Assembly (NCBI RefSeq): GCF_009910675.1
Contig: NZ_RSEJ01000037.1
Coordinates: forward strand, 448-54,889
DNA length: 54,442 bases
Direction: 5' to 3'
Source: Photobacterium alginatilyticum
Lineage (GTDB): Bacteria > Pseudomonadota > Gammaproteobacteria > Enterobacterales > Vibrionaceae
Below are positions 32,899 to 41,519 of this stretch, piece after piece. The notes under the pieces were generated by a model. It was given only the letters and a program-made list of their open reading frames with translations, was not told where the DNA came from and made no database searches. A program made the translations under genes and the position numbers. Each line of letters starts with the position of its first letter. Position 1 is the stretch's first letter.

Positions 32899-33939
32899 AT
32901 GCTAGATAATGCTGTTGCCAACCGCGACGATTTACAAACTGAATCCACCCGGAGTGCTGATTATCCATCAGGCCGCTTTTCCGTTGCACCGATGCTCGAT
33001 TGGACAGATCGTCACTGCCGTTATTTCCATCGTCAGTTGAGCGAGCATGCGTTGCTGTATACCGAAATGGTGACAACCGGCGCTATTATTCATGGCAAGG
33101 CAGACTACCTGGCCTATAACGAAGAAGAGCATCCGCTGTCGCTGCAGCTAGGTGGCTCGAACCCGGCAGATCTGGCTCATTGCGCCAAACTGGCTCAAGA
33201 GCGTGGTTACGATGAAGTAAACCTGAATGTCGGGTGTCCGTCAGACCGAGTCCAAAACGGTCGCTTCGGTGCCTGCCTAATGGGCGAAGCCGAGCTGGTG
33301 GCGCAGTGCGTGTCGGCTATGCGCGAAGTGGTTGATATCCCTGTAACGGTAAAAACCCGAATCGGCATCGATGATCAGGACTCTTACCCGTTCCTGACTG
33401 ACTTCATCGGTACAGTCAGTGAGAAAGGCGGATGTGATGATTTTACTATTCATGCCCGCAAGGCCTGGCTCAGTGGCCTGAGCCCGAAAGAAAACCGTGA
33501 GATCCCACCGCTGGACTATCCGCGTGTATACCAGCTTAAGCGCGATTTCCCCCACCTGACCATGGCGGTTAACGGTGGAGTAAAAACATTGGCCGAAATT
33601 GAAACTCACCTCGAGCATCTTGACGGGGTAATGGTTGGCCGCGAGGCGTACCAGAACCCGTATATGATGGCTGAACTGGATCAGCGCCTGTTTGGCAGCA
33701 ATAAGCCGGTGAAGAAGCGTCGTGAGGTTGTTGAGGCGATGTACCCGTATATCGAGCGTCAGATCGCCAACGGCTCTTACCTCAATCATATTTCTCGTCA
33801 TATGCTGGGGCTGTTTCAGAACATGCCGGGCGCGCGCCAGTGGCGCCGCCACATCAGTGAAAATGCGCATAAGCCGGGAGCGGGTATTGAGGTGCTCCAG
33901 CAGGCACTGGAAAAAATACCGGCACACCTGGATGTCTAA
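32899..33939 (+). CDS. dusA: tRNA-dihydrouridine(20/20a) synthase DusA
   Basis: An FMN enzyme that reduces U20 and U20a in the tRNA D-loop. RFSVAPMLDWTDRHCRYF near the start, NVGCPSDRVQNGRFGACLM with the catalytic Cys, VTVKTRIGIDDQDSYPFLTDF, FTIHARKAWLSGLSPKENR, MAVNGGVKTL and the helical C-domain (ISRHMLGLFQNMPGARQWRRH). 346 residues. The N-terminus has about 25 extra residues before the barrel. Next to pspG and near zur, as in E. coli. Confidence 0.96.
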   Translation: MLDNAVANRDDLQTESTRSADYPSGRFSVAPMLDWTDRHCRYFHRQLSEHALLYTEMVTTGAIIHGKADYLAYNEEEHPLSLQLGGSNPADLAHCAKLAQERGYDEVNLNVGCPSDRVQNGRFGACLMGEAELVAQCVSAMREVVDIPVTVKTRIGIDDQDSYPFLTDFIGTVSEKGGCDDFTIHARKAWLSGLSPKENREIPPLDYPRVYQLKRDFPHLTMAVNGGVKTLAEIETHLEHLDGVMVGREAYQNPYMMAELDQRLFGSNKPVKKRREVVEAMYPYIERQIANGSYLNHISRHMLGLFQNMPGARQWRRHISENAHKPGAGIEVLQQALEKIPAHLDV

Positions 33940-33960
33940 GCGGTAGCCAACCATTAACGT

Positions 33961-33995
33961 GGCTTTTTTCGCCATATATCATGGTGAAAAAAGCC
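33961..33995 (+). other. Long inverted repeat after dusA
   Basis: GGCTTTTTTCGCC pairs with GGTGAAAAAAGCC around ATATATCAT. It starts 21 nt after the dusA stop and precedes the stronger terminator at 34007. Confidence 0.55.
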
Positions 33996-34006
33996 AAGTC
34001 AGATAG

Positions 34007-34038
34007 GGCGTTGATCATATATGATCAGCGCCTTTTTT
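34007..34038 (+). terminator. dusA terminator
   Basis: GGCGTTGATCA / TGATCAGCGCC around TATA, followed by six T. Ends about 40 bp before the pspG sigma-54 promoter. Confidence 0.9.
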
Positions 34039-34080
34039 GTATGTAATTGAAAGTAAATGATTATTTTAAAAATCATGCTG

Positions 34081-34097
34081 TTGGCCTGAATTGTGCT
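34081..34097 (+). promoter_or_regulatory. Sigma-54 promoter of pspG
   Basis: TTGGCCTGAATTGTGCT holds the invariant GG and GC exactly 10 nt apart and fits TTGGCACG-N4-TTGCA apart from three positions. Predicted start near 34107, about 30 nt before the ATG. In E. coli pspG is a sigma-54, PspF-dependent member of the phage-shock regulon. Confidence 0.8.
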
Positions 34098-34138
34098 ATT
34101 ACAAAACAAGATAGGATAAAAACTAAAGGGGTCAAAAG

Positions 34139-34372
34139 ATGATTGAGTTTCTGTTTTTACTGGTATTTGCGATGGTATTGATTTTCACCGGCGTGAGTTT
34201 GGTCGGTATGGCTTTTGCCGTGCTGGCAGGCTTTGTGGTGATGGCGCTGGCGGGAATGATTGGCGTGATGCTCAAGCTTCTGCCTTGGTTAATTTTAATC
34301 GGTGTTGCTGTTTGGTTGTACCGCGGAAAGAAGGGTGACTGCCAGCATAGAGGTCGCTATCACCGTCGCTGA
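34139..34372 (+). CDS. pspG: Envelope stress protein PspG
   Basis: A 77-residue inner-membrane protein with two or three hydrophobic segments (FLFLLVFAMVLIFTGVSLVGMAF, AVLAGFVVMALAGMIGVML, LLPWLILIGVAVWLY) and a basic C-terminal tail. It follows the E. coli PspG pattern and sits next to dusA as there. It is an effector of the phage-shock response to membrane damage. Controlled by a sigma-54 promoter; the main psp operon is not in this window. Confidence 0.88.
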   Translation: MIEFLFLLVFAMVLIFTGVSLVGMAFAVLAGFVVMALAGMIGVMLKLLPWLILIGVAVWLYRGKKGDCQHRGRYHRR

Positions 34373-34473
34373 TGACGATACCAGATAAATTCTTTTGCTT
34401 ACAAAAGCTTGCCTAGCAATTGAACTGAAAGTGGTGGTTCTGCGAAGGAAGTGCGGTTTTCTTGTACGGCATC

Positions 34474-34482
34474 TGGTATAGT
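34474..34482 (+). promoter_or_regulatory. Extended -10 promoter before the small barrel gene
   Basis: TGGTATAGT is a TGn-extended -10, 40 bp before the ATG. No convincing -35 is present, which is acceptable for this class. Confidence 0.45.
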
Positions 34483-34521
34483 TTGGCCGTTTTTAAAATC
34501 TAATAAAGAGCGGAGACTCGG

Positions 34522-35160
34522 ATGAATAAATTGGCTATTTCTGCAGTGGCGGCTGCAGTAGCATTAGCAGCGGCAGTGCCAGCTCAGGCGGCAATGCTTC
34601 TTGGAGTAAAAGCAGGTGCAGACGCATGGTTTGCAGATGCAAAAGTGAATGATGCCAGCACCAGCGGTGATGATACCCACCTATCGTATCACCTGGCCTT
34701 TGAGCACTTTATTCCATTGGTGCCTAATTTCCGTCTACGTTACGCTGACATTGATGCAGGCGCAGTATCATTTGGTCAGACTGACTACACGGCTTACTAT
34801 GAAATCTTGGACAACGACGCGATTGCGTTCGATGTGGGTGTCACCCTGTCCAAGTTCAATGCGGGTAAATTCCTGGGCGAAGACTTCAGCGAGTGGCAGC
34901 CGAACCTGTACGGTAACGTAGAGGCAGGTATTCCAATGACGCCGGTATCAGTATTTGGCGATCTGAACTTCGGTAACTATGACGGCACAAACACGGTTGA
35001 TGGCCAGGCTGGCGTGAAGTGGTCACTACCGCTGATTGCCGCCGATCTGAACCTGCGTGCCGGCTACCGTGTGATGGACTATGACTTTGACTTTATCAAG
35101 CAAACAGAAGGCAAGGTGAAGCTAGACGGTTGGTTTGCCGGTGTAGAACTGGACTTCTAA
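34522..35160 (+). CDS. Small outer-membrane beta-barrel protein (TIGR04219-type)
   Basis: 212 residues with a clear signal peptide (LAISAVAAAVALAAAVPAQA). The rest is amphipathic beta-strand pattern ending in a C-terminal Phe (WFAGVELDF), as required for BAM recognition. AMLLGVKAGADAWFADAKV, PNFRLRYADIDAG, and LNLRAGYRVMDYDFDF resemble the TIGR04219 outer-membrane family of vibrios and related genera. The function is unknown. Own promoter and terminator, so monocistronic. Confidence 0.8.
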   Translation: MNKLAISAVAAAVALAAAVPAQAAMLLGVKAGADAWFADAKVNDASTSGDDTHLSYHLAFEHFIPLVPNFRLRYADIDAGAVSFGQTDYTAYYEILDNDAIAFDVGVTLSKFNAGKFLGEDFSEWQPNLYGNVEAGIPMTPVSVFGDLNFGNYDGTNTVDGQAGVKWSLPLIAADLNLRAGYRVMDYDFDFIKQTEGKVKLDGWFAGVELDF

Positions 35161-35187
35161 GCGTTATTGGCAGAACACAGAATATCG

Positions 35188-35214
35188 AAGCCACGATTTA
35201 TCGTGGCTTTTTTG
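35188..35214 (+). terminator. Terminator of the small barrel gene
   Basis: AAGCCACGA / TCGTGGCTT around TTTA followed by six T, 28 nt after the stop. Confidence 0.92.
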
Positions 35215-35276
35215 TTGCCTGTTTTCGCTTTTCTGTACCATTTTTAAAAGTGATACAACAGTCAGGAAGTGGGCAA

Positions 35277-35510
35277 ATGACATTAACTGAACTACAGCAA
35301 CTGTATGCTAATAGCGATATCGTGGAAGCGGTTATCGAGCCATCAATTCAGGCCAACGGCTGGATTGTGGAATTTCGCCATCGCCGGGGCGGCTTTGTAC
35401 CATTGACTGATGGTGCTGGCAGTGAAAAGTGTTACCGGGATATTGATACGGCCACGGAGCGGGCTTTCGAGGTCGGGTTCCACCAGGTCCGTATCGCCGA
35501 TACCTTTTGA
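35277..35510 (+). CDS. Conserved-looking small hypothetical protein (77 aa)
   Basis: MTLTELQQLYANSDIVEAVIE begins a compact acidic protein with predicted helix then strands (GWIVEFRHRRGGFVPLTDGAGSEKCYRDIDTATERAFEVGFHQVRI). I cannot name a characterised family, though similar short proteins beside cysJ seem familiar from vibrios. The ATG at 35277 is chosen because the frame upstream runs back through the preceding terminator and gene. A modest GGAAG precedes the ATG. Likely soluble; no membrane segment, no signal peptide. It lies between the barrel gene and cysJ. Confidence 0.65.
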   Translation: MTLTELQQLYANSDIVEAVIEPSIQANGWIVEFRHRRGGFVPLTDGAGSEKCYRDIDTATERAFEVGFHQVRIADTF

Positions 35511-35527
35511 TTTAGTGTGTAGTAACC

Positions 35528-35550
35528 CGGCTTAATATCAGGTTAAGCCG
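35528..35550 (+). other. Hairpin between the 77-aa gene and cysJ
   Basis: CGGCTTAA / TTAAGCCG around a 7-nt loop, followed by CTTTTCTC. A plausible weak terminator 17 nt after the stop. The remaining 115 bp to cysJ are AT-rich and could hold the CysB-dependent promoter, but I see no clear hexamers. Confidence 0.5.
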
Positions 35551-35665
35551 CTTTTCTCTGTCTTCTAACCTTACTAAAAGTTATAAAACATTCTTATCTA
35601 TTCTTTCTTGTTATTTCTTTGAGTAGCTAATCTAACACTACGCAATGTATAGGGATCGTCGTGTC

Positions 35666-37483
35666 ATGTTACTTAAGGAACTCTCGGCCATAGCCAGCCC
35701 ACTCAATGATCAACAAATAGGTCAACTGCAACAGGCCGCTGCAGAACTGTCGCCACAGCAAATGGCGTGGATAAGTGGGTACTTTTGGGGGCTGAGCCAA
35801 ACTCAGTCTGCGGACCAGTCGCAGCCTGCCCAACAGCTTTCCGCTGCGGCAGTTGCCCAGCCAGCCGGCAAGCTAACGATTATTCATGCTTCCCAGACGG
35901 GAAATGCAAAAGGGGTGGCTGAAGCGCTCAAAGAAGAAGCATCGGCTGCCGGTATCGCTGTCGAGCTATTTGCCGCCGGTGACTACAAAGGCAAAAATCT
36001 AGCCAAAGAAACCCATGTGATCATTGTCGCCTCTACACACGGTGAGGGTGAGGCACCGGATGATGCGATTGAACTGCATGAGTTCTTACAGTCGAAGAAA
36101 GCGCCGAAACTACCGAATCTAAAGTATGCCGTGATTGGTCTGGGAGACTCGAGTTATGAGTTCTTCTGCCAGACGGCAAAAGACTTTGACAGCTATCTGA
36201 GCCGCCTGGGCGGCGAATCGATACTTGAGCGTCTTGACTGTGACGTTGACTATGATGCACCAGCCGCAGAGTGGCGAGAAAAAGCCCTTGAAAAGGTGAA
36301 AGAAACTTTGTCGACCGGTGAGGCTGAAGTGGTTCAGCTACCGGTAGCCAATAGTAAGCAGGCAGTTGCACAATATTCCAAGCAGAACCCTTATGAGGCA
36401 ACACTGCTGACCAGCCAGAAGATCACCGGACGGCGCTCGGGCAAAGATGTGCGCCATATCGAAATTGATCTTGAAGATTCCGGGCTGACCTATCAACCGG
36501 GTGATGCGCTGGGGGTTTGGTACGAGAACGACTCGGTTTTGGCTGAAGCCTTGGCGGCGCGGGTTGGTCTGGACGGAACCGAAAGTGTCGAGGTCGACGG
36601 AGAAGCGCTGCCGCTGAAACAGGCGCTGATCAGCAAGTATGAAATTACCGCAGCGAACCCGCAGTTGGTGACTAAGTACGCTGAGCTCTCAGGCAGCAAA
36701 AAGCTGGAAAAGCTGGTAGCTGACAAAGACAAGTTGCGTCAGTATGCCGGCCAGACGCAGGTGATTGATGTTTTAGCCGAAAAGAAATCAAAGCTGACTG
36801 CCGAACAACTTACCGGGCTGCTGCGCCGTTTGACACCGCGCCTGTATTCGATTGCTTCCAGCCAGGAAGAGGTGGGCGAGGAAGTGCACCTGACGGTGGG
36901 AGTTGTTGAATACGAAAACGGTGACGAAACCCGACAGGGGGGAGCATCGAGCCATCTGTCATATCGCCTGGAAGAAGGTGATAACGTCAAGGTCTTTGTC
37001 GAGACTAACAACAACTTTAAGTTGCCGGCTGACGACAATACTCCGGTGATCATGATTGGTCCGGGAACCGGTATTGCACCATTCCGCGCGTTTGTTCAGG
37101 AGCGGGATAACCGGGAAGCCGCAGGTAAAAACTGGTTGTTCTTTGGTGATCGCACCTTTACTGAAGACTTTCTGTATCAGGTGGAGTGGCAGAAGTATTT
37201 GAAATCCGGCGTAGTGAGCCAGATTGATGTCGCCTTTAGCCGTGATCAGGTGGAAAAAGTATATGTCCAGCATCGACTGCTTGAGCATGCTGCCCAGGTT
37301 TGGCAGTGGCTGCAAGATGGGGCGCATGTGTATGTCTGTGGCGATGCGAACTATATGGCCAAAGATGTTCACGAAGCTCTGGTGACTATTGCCGAGCAAC
37401 AAGGTCAGCAAAGCCGCGAACAGGCGGAGCAGTATTTAAACGAGCTGCGTAAGAACAAGCGTTATCAAAGGGATGTGTACTAA
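35666..37483 (+). CDS. cysJ: Sulfite reductase [NADPH] flavoprotein alpha subunit CysJ
   Basis: Passes electrons from NADPH through FAD and FMN to the CysI hemoprotein for six-electron reduction of sulfite to sulfide. Order: short N-terminal helix (LSPQQMAWISGYFWG), flavodoxin-like FMN domain (ASQTGNAKGVAEAL near residue 75; STHGEGEAPD; GLGDSSYEFFCQ), FAD domain (RLYSIASSQEE near 395), NADPH domain (GPGTGIAPFRAFVQER near 465) ending in YQRDVY. The ATG at 35666 has AGGGA 10 nt upstream; the in-frame ATG at 35645 has none. It overlaps cysI by one base (TAATG), implying coupled translation. Confidence 0.96.
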   Translation: MLLKELSAIASPLNDQQIGQLQQAAAELSPQQMAWISGYFWGLSQTQSADQSQPAQQLSAAAVAQPAGKLTIIHASQTGNAKGVAEALKEEASAAGIAVELFAAGDYKGKNLAKETHVIIVASTHGEGEAPDDAIELHEFLQSKKAPKLPNLKYAVIGLGDSSYEFFCQTAKDFDSYLSRLGGESILERLDCDVDYDAPAAEWREKALEKVKETLSTGEAEVVQLPVANSKQAVAQYSKQNPYEATLLTSQKITGRRSGKDVRHIEIDLEDSGLTYQPGDALGVWYENDSVLAEALAARVGLDGTESVEVDGEALPLKQALISKYEITAANPQLVTKYAELSGSKKLEKLVADKDKLRQYAGQTQVIDVLAEKKSKLTAEQLTGLLRRLTPRLYSIASSQEEVGEEVHLTVGVVEYENGDETRQGGASSHLSYRLEEGDNVKVFVETNNNFKLPADDNTPVIMIGPGTGIAPFRAFVQERDNREAAGKNWLFFGDRTFTEDFLYQVEWQKYLKSGVVSQIDVAFSRDQVEKVYVQHRLLEHAAQVWQWLQDGAHVYVCGDANYMAKDVHEALVTIAEQQGQQSREQAEQYLNELRKNKRYQRDVY

Positions 37484-39174
37484 TGAGCGAGCAAAAACTA
37501 TCAGATAACGAACGCCTGAAGCGGGAAAGTAACTTCTTGCGCGGCACCATCGAGAACGATTTGCAGGATCGCATCACCGGTGGTTTTAACGGTGATAACT
37601 TCCAGCTGATCCGTTTTCACGGCATGTACCAGCAGGATGACCGCGATATCCGCGCTGAGCGTGCCAAGCAGAAGCTTGAGCCGTTGCAGAACGTGATGCT
37701 GCGTGCCCGGATGCCGGGGGGGGTGATCACACCGAAGCAGTGGCTGGCCATCGACAAGTTTGCCGAGGAACACAGCCTGTACGGCAGTATTCGCCTGACA
37801 ACGCGCCAGACCTTTCAGTTTCACGGTGTACTGAAACCCAACATCAAGCTGATGCACCAGACGCTCAATAAAATCGGGATAGACTCGATTGCCACCGCGG
37901 GGGATGTTAACCGTAACGTACTGTGTACGACCAACCCGGTTGAGTCGGAGCTCCATCAGGAAGCGTACGAATGGGCAAAGAAAATCAGTGAACACCTGTT
38001 GCCGAAAACACGCGCCTATGCCGAAATCTGGCTGGATGGCGAGAAGGTCGAGGCAACGGACGAAGAGCCGATTCTGGGCAGCACCTATCTGCCGCGTAAG
38101 TTCAAGACCACCGTGGTGATCCCGCCGCAAAATGACGTCGATGTGCATGCCAATGACCTTAACTTTGTTGCTATAGCCGAAGAGGGCAAGCTGGTTGGCT
38201 TTAATGTCCTGGTCGGCGGCGGATTGGCAATGACCCATGGCGACAAGTCGACCTATCCGCGCCGCGCCGATGACTTAGGCTTTATTCCTGTGGAAAAAAC
38301 GCTGGATGTGGCCGCTGCGGTCGTAACAACCCAGCGAGATTGGGGTAACCGCTCCAACCGTAAAAATGCCAAAACCAAGTACACCTTAGATCGTGTCGGT
38401 ACGGATGTGTTCAAGGCCGAGGTGGAAAAACGGGCCGGTATTGCGTTTGCCGAGAGCCGTCCTTATGAGTTTACCGACCGCGGCGACCGGATTGGCTGGG
38501 TCGAAGGGATTGATGGCAAGCATCATCTGGCCCTGTTTATCGAAAACGGCCGTTTGCTGGACTTCCCGGGCAAGCCGTTGAAAACCGGGATGGCTGAAAT
38601 TGCCAAGGTCCATAAAGGTGATTTCCGCATGACTGCCAACCAGAACCTGATTGTGGCTGGCGTGGCGGCGAAGGATAAAGCCAAGATCGAAAAGATCGCC
38701 CGTGATCACGGCCTGATCGACGACGGTGTCAGTGAGCAGCGCAAGAATTCTATGGCCTGTGTATCTTTGCCTACCTGTCCGCTGGCAATGGCCGAGGCCG
38801 AGCGTTTTCTGCCTGACTTTGTCACCGATGTCGAAGGTATTTTGGCCAAGCACGGCCTGGCGGCAGATGACAATATTATTTTGCGGGTGACCGGTTGTCC
38901 GAATGGCTGTGGCCGGGCAATGCTGGCCGAAATTGGCTTGGTCGGAAAGGCGCCGGGGCGCTACAACCTTCACCTAGGTGGTAACCGCAGCGGTACCCGG
39001 GTACCGAAAATGTACCGGGAAAATATTACAGTGGCTCAGATCATGGAAGAGATTGACTCGCTGGTGGCACGTTGGTCGCAAGAGCGTGAAGACGGTGAAG
39101 GCTTTGGTGATTTCACTATCCGTGCCGGGATCATTGAACCGGTGTTAGTCTCTAAGAGGGATTTTTATGCCTAA
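37483..39174 (+). CDS. cysI: Sulfite reductase [NADPH] hemoprotein beta subunit CysI
   Basis: Carries siroheme and a [4Fe-4S] cluster and reduces sulfite to sulfide. The cluster ligands are seen as ACVSLPTCPLA and, 40 residues later, TGCPNGCGRAML (C-x5-C ... C-x3-C). The substrate-binding region is LYGSIRLTTRQTFQFHG. 563 residues, complete. The siroheme needed is made by cysG further along the window. Confidence 0.97.
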   Translation: MSEQKLSDNERLKRESNFLRGTIENDLQDRITGGFNGDNFQLIRFHGMYQQDDRDIRAERAKQKLEPLQNVMLRARMPGGVITPKQWLAIDKFAEEHSLYGSIRLTTRQTFQFHGVLKPNIKLMHQTLNKIGIDSIATAGDVNRNVLCTTNPVESELHQEAYEWAKKISEHLLPKTRAYAEIWLDGEKVEATDEEPILGSTYLPRKFKTTVVIPPQNDVDVHANDLNFVAIAEEGKLVGFNVLVGGGLAMTHGDKSTYPRRADDLGFIPVEKTLDVAAAVVTTQRDWGNRSNRKNAKTKYTLDRVGTDVFKAEVEKRAGIAFAESRPYEFTDRGDRIGWVEGIDGKHHLALFIENGRLLDFPGKPLKTGMAEIAKVHKGDFRMTANQNLIVAGVAAKDKAKIEKIARDHGLIDDGVSEQRKNSMACVSLPTCPLAMAEAERFLPDFVTDVEGILAKHGLAADDNIILRVTGCPNGCGRAMLAEIGLVGKAPGRYNLHLGGNRSGTRVPKMYRENITVAQIMEEIDSLVARWSQEREDGEGFGDFTIRAGIIEPVLVSKRDFYA

Positions 39175-39928
39175 GTTAGCGTTAGCAGAACTGCTTCAGA
39201 AAAATAAGGTGGAGCAGATCCTGCAGCTAGCGGAAATTAATGCTGAGCTGGAAGTCCTGACGGCCCAAGACAGAGTGCGCTGGGCGTTGGAAAATCTGGA
39301 CGGCGAGTTTGCGCTGGCGTCAAGTTTTGGTATTCAGTCGGCTGTCATGCTGCACCTGGTGACCCAGGAAAAACCGGATGTGCCAGTGATTTTGACGGAC
39401 ACGGGTTATCTGTTTCCTGAGACCTATCAGTTTATTGATGAACTGACGGCACGGTTATCGCTGAACCTTTATGTCTACAAGTCGGAAATGAGTTCGGCTT
39501 GGCAGGAAGCCCGGTTTGGTCAACTGTGGGAACAAGGCGTTGAGGGGATTAAGCAGTATAACCAGCTGAACAAGGTTGAGCCTATGCGCCGAGCACTGGA
39601 CGAGCTCAATGTCGGCTGCTGGTTTTCGGGGCTGCGACGTGAGCAGTCTGATACCCGGGCGACCTTGCCGGTACTGGCAATCCAGAACGGTCTGTTTAAG
39701 TTCTTGCCATTGATCGACTGGACGAACAAGGAGATCCATCAGTATCTGACTTTGCATGATCTGCCTTACCATCCGTTATGGGAGCAGGGTTATTTATCCG
39801 TCGGTGATACCCATACTACCCGTAAGTGGGAACCTGGCATGAAGGAGGAAGAAACCCGTTTCTTTGGCCTCAAACGCGAGTGTGGTTTGCATGAGGATGA
39901 TGCTGAATATGACGGTTCGGGCATTTGA
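39167..39928 (+). CDS. cysH: Phosphoadenosine phosphosulfate reductase CysH
   Basis: Reduces PAPS to sulfite with thioredoxin. ALASSFGIQSAVMLHLV (modified P-loop), LTDTGYLFPETYQF, WFSGLRREQSDTR and the catalytic C-terminal ECGLHEDD are present. No extra cysteine pairs for an iron-sulfur cluster are seen, so it is the PAPS-specific, cluster-free type. 253 residues, overlapping cysI by 8 nt with an internal AAGAGGG ribosome-binding site. Confidence 0.97.
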   Translation: MPKLALAELLQKNKVEQILQLAEINAELEVLTAQDRVRWALENLDGEFALASSFGIQSAVMLHLVTQEKPDVPVILTDTGYLFPETYQFIDELTARLSLNLYVYKSEMSSAWQEARFGQLWEQGVEGIKQYNQLNKVEPMRRALDELNVGCWFSGLRREQSDTRATLPVLAIQNGLFKFLPLIDWTNKEIHQYLTLHDLPYHPLWEQGYLSVGDTHTTRKWEPGMKEEETRFFGLKRECGLHEDDAEYDGSGI

Positions 39929-39964
39929 TGCACTAGTACTCTGACGATCATTGGTAACAACAAA

Positions 39965-40008
39965 AACCTTATCTGATACTGCGACTCGGCAGACAGATAA
40001 GGTTTTTT
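39965..40008 (+). terminator. cysJIH terminator
   Basis: AACCTTATCTG / CAGATAAGGTT with an 18-nt loop followed by a T-run, 37 nt after cysH. Confidence 0.88.
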
Positions 40009-40121
40009 ATTTGTGAGCTTAATGTCAGTTTGCTGTTTTAATTACCTATTTTTACTTGCTTCTGACAGGAAGCGTAGCAATTTCAGTATCCTCGTTGCCG
40101 CGTTTTTTAGAATCCGTGTTG

Positions 40122-40616
40122 TTAGCCTGCTGGCGTCCACACTTTGCCGAGGGCATCCAGCAAGCCGGCACTGGCTCCCTGATTGCCAAGAAACTGCATG
40201 ACGACAGGAATAAACTGGCTGACCATGCTGGCATCCATACCGAGAGCGGAGAACACCTGGTTAATGGTATCTATGTTGGTCAGCATACCGCCAAGGCCTG
40301 GAGGAATTGCCGTGCTGAGGGCATCACTGCCGGGGATCATCTTGCTGAGCTCGCTCGCCTGATCGCCGCTGAGCTGGCTGGATGCCAGTGACAGCAGGGC
40401 GCCGGCACCACCAGCCGCTTGTTCTTGGGTGACTCCGAGCTGGCTGGTCAGTATGTCTGTTAGGGGGTTGGCTGCGCTGGCCTCTGCCTGTTCGTCATCA
40501 CCGCCGCCAAACAGATCTGACAGGCTAAAAGCCTGGCTGCCGGCAGAGAAAGCAAGGCAGCTAAACAATGTGGTGAGTAAAAGTAGTCGGTTAAAAATTG
40601 ATGGTTTGTATCCCAT
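40122..40616 (-). CDS. DUF2780 (VcgC/VcgE-type) secreted protein
   Basis: 164 residues with a signal peptide (RLLLLTTLFSCLAFSAGSQAF). The mature part contains the DUF2780 pattern: LTDILTSQLGVTQEQAAGGAGALLSLASSQLS followed by GGMLTNIDTINQVFSALGMDASMVSQFIPVVMQFL, repeated helical turns rich in Gly, Ala and Leu. It resembles exported vibrio proteins named VcgC/VcgE, of unknown function. The start is followed by a good signal sequence, and AGGAGGAT lies just upstream of the ATG. Confidence 0.78.
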   Translation of the reverse strand: MGYKPSIFNRLLLLTTLFSCLAFSAGSQAFSLSDLFGGGDDEQAEASAANPLTDILTSQLGVTQEQAAGGAGALLSLASSQLSGDQASELSKMIPGSDALSTAIPPGLGGMLTNIDTINQVFSALGMDASMVSQFIPVVMQFLGNQGASAGLLDALGKVWTPAG

Positions 40617-40725
40617 GGCATCCTCCTTTGATTAACGTTATAAGCGTAGTGGGGAATGCGGCGTAAATACCAAATTTAAATGAAAAAATATGATTTACTG
40701 GGATGAAGTTTGTCGGAAGGAAATG

Positions 40726-40749
40726 AAAAACGGTGCCGTGGCACCGTTT
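40726..40749 (-). terminator. fklB terminator
   Basis: ACGGTGCC / GGCACCGT with a 2-nt loop, followed on the minus strand by TTTTTC, 27 nt beyond the fklB stop. Confidence 0.88.
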
Positions 40750-40775
40750 GGAAATTCTGTCTGGCTTCGGGAAGC

Positions 40776-41396
40776 TTACAGGATGTCTAGTAGTTCAACT
40801 TCGAATACTAGCGCTGCGTATGGGGGGATAGCAGCACCTGCGCCACGCTCGCCATATGCTAGGTCTTGTGGGATGTATAGTTTCCACTTAGAACCAACAG
40901 GCATCATCTGAAGCGCTTCAACCCAACCAGCGATAACGCCAGTTACTGGGAACTCTGCAGGCTGACCGCGAGATACAGAGCTGTCGAATACAGTACCGTC
41001 AGTCAGTTCGCCGTGGTAGTGAACACGAACTTGCTTGTCTGAAGTTGGGATCTCGCCGTTACCTTCAACAAGAACTTCGTACTGAAGACCAGATTCAGTC
41101 ACTGTTACTTCAGAGCGTAGTGCGTTATCTTTTAGGAAAGCTTCACCGTCAGCTGCTGCAGCTTTAGCTTGCTCTTGACGCGCTTCTTCTGCACGAGTGT
41201 GAATTTCACGCAGTGCATTGTTGATTTCGTCAACTTCGATCTCTGGCATCTCACCAGTTAGGGAAGTTGCGATACCTTTAGCGATAGCAGCAACGTTCAG
41301 GCCTTCAAGACCGCTTTGTGCTAGCTGTTGGCCCATTTGTAGACCGATACCGTAGCTTGCTTTAGTTTCAACTGTATCTAGTTTAACGTCAGACAT
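40776..41396 (-). CDS. fklB: FKBP-type peptidyl-prolyl isomerase FklB (FKBP22)
   Basis: A cytoplasmic dimeric prolyl isomerase. N-terminal dimerisation helices (residues 1-85, KASYGIGLQMGQQLAQSGLEGL) and an FKBP domain (VRVHYHGELTDGTVFDSSVSRGQPAEFPVTGVIAGWVEALQMMPVGSKWKLYIPQDLAYGER... to the end). 206 residues, the same as E. coli. The ATG at 41396 gives the family N-terminus MSDVKLDTVE, with GAGAAG upstream. Divergent from the ytfB homologue, as in E. coli. Codon choice looks adapted to high expression. Confidence 0.95.
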   Translation of the reverse strand: MSDVKLDTVETKASYGIGLQMGQQLAQSGLEGLNVAAIAKGIATSLTGEMPEIEVDEINNALREIHTRAEEARQEQAKAAAADGEAFLKDNALRSEVTVTESGLQYEVLVEGNGEIPTSDKQVRVHYHGELTDGTVFDSSVSRGQPAEFPVTGVIAGWVEALQMMPVGSKWKLYIPQDLAYGERGAGAAIPPYAALVFEVELLDIL

Positions 41397-41519
41397 GGTG
41401 TCTTCTCTCAATGTAGAGTGAATTAAAGCAGGCAGGATAACAGTTTCGACCCCAAGGGGTAAACTTTTGTGACAAGATGTCGTTTGATAGCGTGAGTTGA
41501 GAACGCCGGAGTGTTGAAT

